A stretch of 5,415 bases of DNA from an uncultured Clostridia bacterium (GTDB lineage Bacteria; Bacillota; Clostridia; Christensenellales; CAG-314), in assembly GCA_937875645.1 (NCBI GenBank), contig CALLXO010000222.1:1-5415 (forward strand). The letters run 5' to 3'. Numbering within the stretch: position 1 is the first letter of the stretch; the number at the start of each line of letters is the position of its first letter. The translations under genes and the position numbers were made by a program. Shown here piece by piece: positions 1-5,125 of this stretch. The notes under the pieces were generated by a model that did not search any database, had not been told where the DNA came from, and saw only the letters and a program-made list of their open reading frames with translations.

Positions 1-1155
1 TTCCTCATCAATAAAGCTTATAGAAATTTTGTTGTTACCGTAAATAACGTTATCCAAATGATGCGCAGGGTCGGTGGACGTTAGGTGAACATTTTTGCCC
101 CGTTCTGACAAACCTATTGCTATTGCGGCGGCAATAGTGGTTTTGCCTACTCCCCCCTTGCCCATAGTAAAGATAACCTTTTTGTTGCTGTTATACAAAT
201 CGTCCACCACCGCTTTCAAGCCTTTTAAATTGCCGTCTGTCAGTACGTTGTCTGTCTGCTCAATATCATCATTTATTAAAAACTTCCTTATGTTGTCCAG
301 CCCTAAAATGTTGTATGCTCTAAGTGGAATATAAAAAGTTTCTATATCCTTTAGCTTATTGGTAATATTAGATAATGCCTTTTGTTGTTTTGTTTTAAGC
401 CCCATTGATATTTTATCGTCAGCAGTTTTCAGTAAGCCGTTAATAATTAGTATTTGGTTATTGATACCAATTTCAGAAAGTTCTATTGATGCTCTTTCTG
501 CCTCTTTTATGGGGGATTCTTCTGGTCTTGTCACCAATACTAAGGTGGTTTTATTGCCGTCACACAGTGCGGCAACGGCATTTTTATATATGTCTTTTTT
601 TTCTTCCAATCCCGACAACTGTCCTAAACAAGATGCACCGTGAGTGCTTTCACTTATAAAATTTGTCCATGCCGAAGGTAATTGAAGCATGCGGAGCGTA
701 TGCCCTGTGGGTGCTGTGTCAAAAATAATATGACTGTATTTATTTTCAATTACTTTGTCTGATAAAAATTTAGTAAACTCATTAAACGCCGCAATCTCCA
801 CCGTGCAAGAACCCGACAACTGCTCTTCCATATTGTTGATTACTGCGTCTGGCAATTTGCCCCTGTAAGGTGCTATTACGCTTTCTCTGTATTCAGCCGC
901 TGCCTTTAAAGGGTCGATATTAATTACAGTCAAATTTTTTGCGCCGTCAATCTCTTTGCCTTTGCCGTCAAGTTCTGTCGCAAATACATCCTGTAAATTA
1001 GATGCAGGGTCGGTACTTATAAGAAGAATTTTTTGTCCATTGTCTGCCAAATTAACAGCAGTTGCACATGCCGCTGATGTTTTGCCTACACCGCCTTTGC
1101 CGGTAAAGAATAAGTATTTAGTCAAATTGATATTTTTAATATTATATTCTTTCAT
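1..1155 (-). CDS. arsA: ArsA, arsenite/antimonite-stimulated ATPase (3' end beyond window)
   Basis: ArsA is the soluble ATPase that receives As(III)/Sb(III) from ArsD and drives extrusion through the membrane pump. The frame gives 385 residues and is still open at the left edge; the E. coli plasmid R773 protein has 583, so about a third is missing. Two pseudo-duplicated P-loop halves are visible: GKGGVGKT at residues 19-26 and GKGGVGKTT at 332-340. The family signature DTAPTGHTLRML is at 146-157. C117 (SGSCTVE) and C176 (ASCLG) match the metalloid-binding Cys113 and Cys172 of R773 ArsA, and H152 matches His148; the third Cys (422) would lie outside the window. The ATG at 1155 is 2 nt after the arsD stop, with GGAGG (1168-1172) inside the last arsD codons, a rather long 12 nt away. 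It is the last visible gene of the operon. Identification is firm from motifs; completeness cannot be judged. Confidence 0.96.
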   Translation of the reverse strand, partial: MKEYNIKNINLTKYLFFTGKGGVGKTSAACATAVNLADNGQKILLISTDPASNLQDVFATELDGKGKEIDGAKNLTVINIDPLKAAAEYRESVIAPYRGKLPDAVINNMEEQLSGSCTVEIAAFNEFTKFLSDKVIENKYSHIIFDTAPTGHTLRMLQLPSAWTNFISESTHGASCLGQLSGLEEKKDIYKNAVAALCDGNKTTLVLVTRPEESPIKEAERASIELSEIGINNQILIINGLLKTADDKISMGLKTKQQKALSNITNKLKDIETFYIPLRAYNILGLDNIRKFLINDDIEQTDNVLTDGNLKGLKAVVDDLYNSNKKVIFTMGKGGVGKTTIAAAIAIGLSERGKNVHLTSTDPAHHLDNVIYGNNKISISFIDEE

Positions 1156-1157
1156 TT

Positions 1158-1604
1158 TTAGCAACAGCCTCCATTTTTACTTTTAGTCGCTTTGCAGCAA
1201 TTGTTGCTTTTGTCTGCGACTTTGTCTCCGCAACCGCCGATTTTGTTTTCTTTTCCGCAACAACAACCGCCGCTTTTTTGAGTAGCATTTAAAAAATCTG
1301 GTGAGATGTTTAGTAACATTATAATTTCGCCATTAGTGGGATATCTACCGGTAATCTCTACTTTGCCGTCAATTAAGGTTATTGGCAACACTTCTGCGCC
1401 TTTTTCGTTGAGCATTTTGTTTATTTCTTGGTTTTTAATAAACTGTTGGGGTGCGCTGTTTAAGTTATAACGATTTACAGCAATACCCCTTTTTTTAAGA
1501 TTATCCAGCACTGTGGATATTCTCAAAAGGTCCTCATTTACTCCTACTCCGCAAAGCCCTGTGGGACAACACATTGCCGGTTCATAAATTGTTATTGTTC
1601 TCAT
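1158..1604 (-). CDS. arsD: ArsD, arsenic metallochaperone with extended Cys-rich tail
   Basis: ArsD binds cytosolic As(III)/Sb(III) and transfers it to ArsA, raising ArsA's affinity for metalloid; it was first described as a weak second repressor of ars operons. The 148-residue product has the thioredoxin-like ArsD core (about 1-105). The essential triad is C12, C13 and C18 (PAMCCPTGLCG), at the same positions as in E. coli ArsD. GAEVLPITLIDG (69-80) and GRYPT (86-90) are also family-typical. The tail is unusual: eight cysteines in the last 35 residues (C114-116, C125, C136-137, C147-148) against two vicinal pairs in the 120-residue E. coli protein. AAGGAGA sits about 6-7 nt before the ATG, inside the last acr3 codons. 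The acr3 stop is 1 nt upstream and arsA begins 2 nt after the arsD stop, so translation is probably coupled. The role of the extra cysteines is inference. Confidence 0.96.
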   Translation of the reverse strand: MRTITIYEPAMCCPTGLCGVGVNEDLLRISTVLDNLKKRGIAVNRYNLNSAPQQFIKNQEINKMLNEKGAEVLPITLIDGKVEITGRYPTNGEIIMLLNISPDFLNATQKSGGCCCGKENKIGGCGDKVADKSNNCCKATKSKNGGCC

Positions 1605-1605
1605 A

Positions 1606-1986
1606 TTATATCTCCTTCATAGTATTACTTTTATATGGAAACCAATGTTTTGTTTTGTTGGATATTCTAACTAAAATTAACATTACAGGCACTTCCACCA
1701 ATACACCGACAATGGTTGCGATTGATACACCCGGGTTTAGCGGAAACAATGCGATTGCAACTGCTACTGCTAATTCAAAAAAGTTACTTGCGCCTATCAT
1801 TCCTGCGGGCGCAGCGATATCGTGCGACAGTTTAAGCAGTTTTGCACCACCGTACGATATAAAGAAAACTAAGAATGTTTGTATTGTCAGCGGTATGGCT
1901 ATCAATAATATGTGCAAAGGATTATTAAAAATTATCTCTGCCTGCAAGCTAAAAATAATTACTAAAGTTAAAAGCAATCCTATCAT
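1606..1986 (-). CDS. acr3: Acr3 arsenite efflux transporter, C-terminal fragment (helices 7-10)
   Basis: This frame encodes the last 126 residues of an Acr3-family (BART superfamily) As(III) carrier. Four hydrophobic segments are visible, at about residues 2-19, 24-46, 57-82 and 84-107, corresponding to helices 7-10. The conserved SNFFELAVAVAI motif carries Glu71, equivalent to the helix-9 Glu essential in characterised Acr3 proteins. The ending ANKTKHWF-like sequence (ISNKTKHWF, 108-116) is also family-typical. The fragment starts at an ATG overlapping the TGA of the N-terminal fragment (ATGA, 1983-1986). I see no Shine-Dalgarno before it, so it could be made only by reinitiation. Residues encoded just before the ATG in this frame (RFNPVS) match the family's run-in to helix 7, so it is a continuation of the upstream fragment and not an independent gene. 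It may be non-functional alone. The arsD start is 1 nt after its stop. Confidence 0.9.
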   Translation of the reverse strand: MIGLLLTLVIIFSLQAEIIFNNPLHILLIAIPLTIQTFLVFFISYGGAKLLKLSHDIAAPAGMIGASNFFELAVAVAIALFPLNPGVSIATIVGVLVEVPVMLILVRISNKTKHWFPYKSNTMKEI

Positions 1987-2648
1987 AGAAACAGGGTTAA
2001 ATCGACACCTTTTTTCTTAACAACGATTGTTCTTGTTATACTTGCAAGTATTAAAGGTATAACTATAAACAATACTACCGACAATATCAGTGTCAACCAC
2101 GGAATTGAAAAACCACCGATTCCAAGCAGAAGCGCCACTATCGGGACATAGGCTACAAGTATTATCAAATCATTTGTCGCTACTTGTAGCAAAGTATATG
2201 CAGCATTTCCATTAGTCATGTTGCTCCACACAAAAACCATTGCGGTACAGGGTGCGGCACCCAAAAGCACAGCGCCTGCTAAATAGTCTTTGGCTAGAAG
2301 CGAAGGAATGTATCCTTTAAATATTACATAGAAAAACAAACTCGCTAAACCGAACATTGTAAAGGGTTTTATTAGCCAATTTACTATCCAAGTTAAAATA
2401 AGACCTTTAGGTTGTTTTCCTGCTTGTTTAATGGACGAAAAATCTATTTTTAGCATCATGGGAAAAATCATAAGCCATATAAGCACAGCAAGGGGTATGT
2501 TTACATTTGCTATTTCAAACTGTCTAAAAAAGTCTGAAACAGCGGGGAGATACTTTCCTATCAAAATCCCTAACGCCATACATAAAAGTATCCATACAGA
2601 AAGATACTTATTAAAAAAACTAATGCCTTGTGTTTTTTCTTTTATCAT
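1983..2648 (-). CDS. acr3: Acr3 arsenite efflux transporter, N-terminal fragment (helices 1-6), frameshifted
   Basis: This is the N-terminal 221 residues of the Acr3 inner-membrane As(III)/H+ antiporter family; intact bacterial members are about 350 residues with ten helices. Six hydrophobic segments are visible, at about residues 15-33, 48-66, 83-110, 121-142, 152-176 and 183-205. GAAPCTAMVFVWS (130-142) holds Cys134, equivalent to the helix-4 Cys required for arsenite transport. Family similarity stops after VVKKKG (209-214) in the positively charged loop following helix 6. The last residues (VDLTLFL) lead to a TGA and appear to be partly out-of-frame sequence. The remainder continues in another frame, with about eight loop residues missing. 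The start is supported by AAGGAG (2657-2662), 8 nt before the ATG. It follows the flavoprotein gene after a 105-nt gap. It is a broken gene, a split transporter or, less likely, a sequencing error. Confidence 0.92.
   Translation of the reverse strand: MIKEKTQGISFFNKYLSVWILLCMALGILIGKYLPAVSDFFRQFEIANVNIPLAVLIWLMIFPMMLKIDFSSIKQAGKQPKGLILTWIVNWLIKPFTMFGLASLFFYVIFKGYIPSLLAKDYLAGAVLLGAAPCTAMVFVWSNMTNGNAAYTLLQVATNDLIILVAYVPIVALLLGIGGFSIPWLTLILSVVLFIVIPLILASITRTIVVKKKGVDLTLFL
2000..2015 (-). other. acr3 frame disruption point
   Basis: On the minus strand this stretch reads A6-GGTGTCGATT. Upstream, the Acr3 frame is intact through KKKG; from CGATTT onward the frame that reads RFNPVS and then helix 7 is correct. 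Recalled Acr3/ArsB homologues have about 11 residues between the KG and the FNP-like motif, whereas here only VD and R can be assigned. A deletion of about 28 nt between two CGATT copies, one spanning Val-Asp-Trp codons and one starting the Arg-Phe codons, would give exactly this sequence and frame shift. Loss of one A in the A6 run would also switch frame but would not explain the missing residues. The mechanism is inference. Confidence 0.6.
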
Positions 2649-2723
2649 TTATGCTTCTCCTTAATGCACGTATTTGTTAATGTCAAATATGCCTTGACCA
2701 TTGATTTTTTTGGTGTTACTTAA

Positions 2724-2745
2724 TATTCTCAAAAAATTGAGAATA
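2724..2745 (-). other. Intergenic hairpin between the flavoprotein gene and acr3
   Basis: TATTCTCAA (2724-2732) and TTGAGAATA (2737-2745) form a perfect 9-bp stem with a 4-nt loop, beginning 8 nt after the flavoprotein stop codon. On the transcribed strand the stem is followed by TTAAGTAACACC, not a U-run, so it is not a standard terminator. It may protect or punctuate the mRNA between the two genes, or be a DNA dyad. The rest of the 105-nt spacer holds only the acr3 ribosome binding site. Confidence 0.45.
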
Positions 2746-2753
2746 CTACTCTT

Positions 2754-4403
2754 TTATTCACTATTTTTTGAATGCACTATTTTATAATGCTTATGACCGC
2801 CAGAAATATTATAGACTTTATCAAATCCCTTATTAAGAAGGATATTTTGCGCAGCGTTGCCTGTAATGCCTCTGTTGCAATAAGTTACTACTATACAATC
2901 TTTATCAATATTGTTTGCACATTCCCGCAACTTTGAGTGTGGGATGTTTTCAGCGGCAAACATGTGCTCCTTTTCGTACTGAGCAGCTACTCTTGCGTCA
3001 ATAATGGTAAATTTTTGCCCCGACTTTGTAATATCATCTAAACCCTCCGCCGTCACAAGCTTTCTACCCCTGTTTATGGCGTTTTCAAGTATCATGCCCG
3101 TATACATAACGGGGTCTTTTGCCGTAGAAAAAGGCGGTGAATAGGCAAGGTCTAAATGAAACAAATCCGCCGCTTTTGCCCCAAAAGTAATTGCCGTCAC
3201 AAACACATCAATTCTCTTATCTACCCCTTCATACCCTACAATCTGAACACCTAAGAGCCTGCCGCTATCCTTGTCTGCAATTGCTTTTATAACCATATCT
3301 TTGCCGCCCATATATTCCGGCTTGTTGGGCATTATGTTGTGAGAAACTTCTATACCATAATTATGCTCTTTTGCTTCACGCTCGCTCAATCCTGTTTGTG
3401 CAACAGTCATGTCAAATACTTTAAATATGCCTGTACTCAGCACGCCTCTAAAAGTTAAGTCACCGCCAGTAATACTGTCACCTGCAATCCTACCTGTTTT
3501 GTTTGCTGTCGAACCTAAAGGACGGTAAACGGGTTTGCCTGTTAAAATATGAGGCACCTCTATACAGTCACCGCAAGCGTATACATCAGCAATATTTGTC
3601 TGCATTTTTTCGTTTACCCTTATAGCGCCGCTTTGTCCTAACGCTACTCCTGATAGGGAAGCAAGGCTTGTTTCGGGGCGTACGCCTGTCGCAATCAAAA
3701 CCATGTCCGCTTTAATGGTTTTGCCCTCTTGAAGTATTACAGAATTATTTGTTATTTCTTGTGCCGAAGCGTTTGTTAACACCGTCACGCCGTTTTTCTC
3801 TATATGCTTTTTTACATAAACAGACATATCAGCGTCTAAATTAGGAGTTACTTGCGGCAGTTTTTCTATCAGCGAAACTTCTATGCCTAATCTTTTTAAG
3901 TTTTCGCAAACTTCCAACCCAATAAAGCCAGTGCCTATAATAGCGACAGTTTTGGGTTTGCTATTATCTATAAAGCTTTTTATTTTATTCATATCTAACA
4001 TGTTTCGCAAAAGGAATACATTGCTATTTTCCACGCCTTTTATAGGCGGAACACTCGCCTTTGCTCCTGTTGCAATTACAAGAATATCGTAATTATCAAA
4101 AAAAACTTTTTGCGTTGACAGGTCTTTTACCTGCAAAGTTTTTTTGTCGCAATTGATGTCTATTACCTCGTGCCGAGTAAAAACATCCACATTGTATTTG
4201 TTTTTGAAAAAGTCAGCGTCCCGAGGCGCAAGGTCCTCTGCACTTTCTATTACTCCTCCTAAATAATAAGGCATTCCGCAACCGGAATAAGAGATAAATT
4301 CATCTTTTTCATAAATGACAATTTCTGCATCCTCATTGTTCCTTCGTGCTTTTGCGGCGGCGGATGTACCTGATGCAACCGCTCCGATAATAAGAATCCT
4401 CAA
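2754..4403 (-). CDS. CoA-disulfide reductase/NADH oxidase-like flavoprotein with C-terminal rhodanese domain
   Basis: The 549-residue product is an FAD- and NAD(P)H-dependent pyridine nucleotide-disulfide oxidoreductase of the CoA-disulfide reductase / NADH oxidase / persulfide reductase group, fused to rhodanese. The FAD-binding start is RILIIGAVASG (2-12). The single redox Cys is C42 (YSGCGMPYY), the NAD-binding motif is GTGFIGLE (157-164), and the second FAD motif is YACGDC (275-280). The dimerisation domain (about 330-440) contains YSPPFSTAKDP (421-431), whose Tyr helps catalysis in CoADR. Rhodanese spans about 455-545 with C509 in TYCNRGITGN. The length matches known CoADR-rhodanese fusions. 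The start is TTG, fixed by AGGAGGA 7 nt upstream and by the first beta strand beginning at residue 2. It lies 23 nt after arsR, so it should be arsenic-induced. The likely substrate is a low-molecular-weight disulfide or persulfide; simple NADH oxidase activity is the alternative. The substrate cannot be read from sequence. Confidence 0.9.
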   Translation of the reverse strand: MRILIIGAVASGTSAAAKARRNNEDAEIVIYEKDEFISYSGCGMPYYLGGVIESAEDLAPRDADFFKNKYNVDVFTRHEVIDINCDKKTLQVKDLSTQKVFFDNYDILVIATGAKASVPPIKGVENSNVFLLRNMLDMNKIKSFIDNSKPKTVAIIGTGFIGLEVCENLKRLGIEVSLIEKLPQVTPNLDADMSVYVKKHIEKNGVTVLTNASAQEITNNSVILQEGKTIKADMVLIATGVRPETSLASLSGVALGQSGAIRVNEKMQTNIADVYACGDCIEVPHILTGKPVYRPLGSTANKTGRIAGDSITGGDLTFRGVLSTGIFKVFDMTVAQTGLSEREAKEHNYGIEVSHNIMPNKPEYMGGKDMVIKAIADKDSGRLLGVQIVGYEGVDKRIDVFVTAITFGAKAADLFHLDLAYSPPFSTAKDPVMYTGMILENAINRGRKLVTAEGLDDITKSGQKFTIIDARVAAQYEKEHMFAAENIPHSKLRECANNIDKDCIVVTYCNRGITGNAAQNILLNKGFDKVYNISGGHKHYKIVHSKNSE

Positions 4404-4410
4404 AAAAATT

Positions 4411-4417
4411 TCCTCCT
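4411..4417 (-). promoter_or_regulatory. Ribosome binding site fixing a TTG start
   Basis: AGGAGGA lies 7 nt before the TTG at 4403-4401. There is no ATG or GTG nearby that would preserve the FAD-binding beta strand, so this near-perfect Shine-Dalgarno decides the unusual start of the flavoprotein gene. Confidence 0.85.
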
Positions 4418-4426
4418 AATTGTATC

Positions 4427-4705
4427 TCATTTTTTAACAGTAAAACTGATGCTGAAAGCTAATTGATTTAGTATTTCCCTAAATGTCTTTTTATTTAAAG
4501 AATAATGTACCCACTTACCCTGCTTGCGGGCAATTACTAAACCCGCTTTGCATAAAATTTTCATATGATGGGACAACGTCGATTGCACGATACGCATCTC
4601 ATCTAGGATATGACATGCGCACTTTTCCCCCTCTTTTAAAATATCTATTATTTTCAATCGGTTTTCATCACTTAAAGCTTTAAATATTTTTGAAAGTTCC
4701 TTCAC
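4427..4705 (-). CDS. arsR: ArsR, arsenite-responsive repressor (ArsR/SmtB family)
   Basis: ArsR is a dimeric winged-helix repressor that leaves DNA when As(III) or Sb(III) binds. From the GTG at 4705 it is 92 residues and begins (M)KELSKIFKALSDENRLKII, the usual family N-terminus. An upstream in-frame ATG at 4717 would add MRCC but has no Shine-Dalgarno; GAGGTG (4710-4715) instead sits just before the GTG. Numbered from that ATG, the metalloid Cys pair is C33/C35 (EKCACHIL), matching the ELCVCDL site at the start of the E. coli ArsR DNA-binding region. The recognition helix is VQSTLSHHMKIL (44-55), followed by the wing GKWVHYSL (67-74). A third Cys like E. coli Cys37 is absent, as in many homologues. 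As first gene of the operon, with a dyad over its own promoter, it is probably autoregulated. Confidence 0.94.
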   Translation of the reverse strand: MKELSKIFKALSDENRLKIIDILKEGEKCACHILDEMRIVQSTLSHHMKILCKAGLVIARKQGKWVHYSLNKKTFREILNQLAFSISFTVKK

Positions 4706-4709
4706 ACAA

Positions 4710-4715
4710 CACCTC
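4710..4715 (-). promoter_or_regulatory. arsR ribosome binding site (supports the GTG start)
   Basis: GAGGTG ends 4 nt before the GTG at 4705-4703. It overlaps the upstream ATG at 4717, which therefore cannot use it. With transcription predicted to start near 4729, the leader to the GTG would be about 24 nt, a normal length. The spacing is a little tight, so the start is probable and not certain. Confidence 0.6.
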
Positions 4716-4724
4716 ATATCGATA

Positions 4725-4740
4725 ACAATAGATATATTGT
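4725..4740 (-). promoter_or_regulatory. Putative ArsR operator
   Basis: ACAATA-TATC-TATTGT is a perfect 6-4-6 inverted repeat overlapping the -10 box and the predicted transcription start. Looser arms GATAA/TTATC at 4748-4752 and 4721-4725 flank it. An AT-rich dyad covering the promoter is where ArsR/SmtB repressors usually bind. Binding is inferred from position. Confidence 0.6.
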
Positions 4741-4764
4741 ATATGTATTATCTCTCCTTGTCAA
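4736..4764 (-). promoter_or_regulatory. ars operon promoter (sigma-A/sigma-70 type)
   Basis: A consensus -35 TTGACA (4759-4764) is separated by exactly 17 nt from the -10 TACAAT (4736-4741, 5 of 6 consensus). It lies directly upstream of arsR. No convincing second promoter was found inside the operon, so all genes through arsA probably share this one. Confidence 0.8.
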
Positions 4765-4772
4765 TATTTTTA

Positions 4773-4796
4773 TAAGTATTTTAAATAAAATACTTA
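4773..4796. repeat. Perfect 10-4-10 palindrome upstream of the ars -35 box
   Basis: TAAGTATTTT (4773-4782) and AAAATACTTA (4787-4796) are exact inverted repeats around AAAT. The element ends 8 bp upstream of the -35 hexamer. It has almost no GC and no following T-run, so a regulator site or bendable upstream element is more likely than a terminator. The remaining AT-rich spacer up to 4950 shows nothing else clear apart from a 10-bp palindrome AAGTGCACTT at 4893-4902. Confidence 0.5.
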
Positions 4797-4950
4797 ATAA
4801 TATTAAACGGTTTTATAAGCAGTAAAAATTGTAATCTGTTGATTATTTAGCTGTGTTTTAATTACATTTGTATTAATAATAATTCTGTATTCAAGTGCAC
4901 TTAAAAAAGTTTACCATTTTTAATATCATCAGAGCAGGATAGAATGAAGC

Positions 4951-4976
4951 TAAAAACACAACATGTTGTGTTTTTA
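4951..4976. terminator. Loopless 26-bp palindrome, second terminator-like hairpin
   Basis: This is a perfect palindrome centred on CAACATGTTG, with A5 on one side and T5 on the other. As RNA it would form an ACACAA/TTGTGT stem with a CATG tetraloop followed by U5 on either strand. The stem is weak in GC. It directly abuts the tRNA terminator at 4976-5002, so it may be a back-up terminator; a dimeric-regulator operator is an alternative reading. Confidence 0.5.
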
Positions 4977-5002
4977 AAAAACCACTAATGTAGTGGTTTT
5001 TT
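4976..5002 (-). terminator. Rho-independent terminator of tRNA-Leu
   Basis: A perfect 12-bp stem (A6-CCACTA / TAGTGG-T6) has a 3-nt loop. On the minus strand it ends in six T and starts 5 nt after the tRNA CCA. It is symmetric and could stop transcription from either direction, insulating the ars promoter from tRNA transcription. Confidence 0.8.
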
Positions 5003-5007
5003 ATAGT

Positions 5008-5094
5008 TGGTGCGAATGACAGGACTTGAACCTGCACGTCGGTAAAAACACTAGAACCTGAATCTAGCGCGTCTGCCAATTCCGCCACATTCGC
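5008..5094 (-). tRNA. tRNA-Leu (anticodon CAG)
   Basis: This is an 87-nt class II tRNA with encoded CCA (5008-5010). The acceptor arms GCGAATG / CATTCGC pair completely, with discriminator A at 5011. The D-arm region has TGGCGGAATTGGCAGACGC, typical of tRNA-Leu. The anticodon stem is CTAGA/TCTAG around loop TTCAGGT, giving CAG (complement at 5058-5060), which reads CUG. A variable arm of about 14 nt precedes the T-arm GCAGG-TTCAAGT-CCTGT. It has its own likely promoter upstream and a terminator downstream. The adjacent ars genes are probably not co-transcribed with it. Confidence 0.96.
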
Positions 5095-5125
5095 ATTTTT
5101 TTGCATAAGCAATTTATGCCTAACG

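Noticed and set aside
95..1186. Plus-strand open frames opposite arsA (95-334, 359-643, 956-1186)
   Set aside because: They are antisense shadows of a highly conserved ATPase frame, low in complexity and without ribosome binding sites or recognisable domains.
2010..2015. Single-base loss in the A6 run as the sole cause of the acr3 frameshift
   Set aside because: Restoring one A joins the frames but gives KKKRCRFNP, still missing about eight residues expected in the loop, so a larger deletion explains more. It cannot be fully excluded without reads.
1574..2664. Plus-strand open frames opposite acr3 (1574-2020 and 2431-2664)
   Set aside because: They mirror hydrophobic membrane-helix codons on the other strand; the minus-strand frames carry the family motifs.
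2658..2686. Possible internal promoter before acr3 with a perfect TTGACA
   Set aside because: At 16-18 nt spacing the only candidate -10 is the acr3 Shine-Dalgarno region (TAAGGA), which matches poorly.
2645..2701. Small 18-codon minus-strand frame starting MVKAYLTLTN that overlaps the acr3 ATG as ATGA
   Set aside because: No Shine-Dalgarno precedes it, it resembles nothing I know, and short frames like this are expected by chance. It could be a leader peptide but nothing supports that.
3883..4683. Plus-strand open frames opposite the flavoprotein gene and arsR (3883-4092, 4483-4683)
   Set aside because: They are antisense to well-defined genes and have no start signals or family resemblance.
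4891..5112. Minus-strand open frame of 73 codons beginning MLMQKNANVAELADALDSG
   Set aside because: It runs through the tRNA-Leu gene and both terminators. The VAELADALDSGSS string is the well-known artefact of translating a tRNA-Leu.
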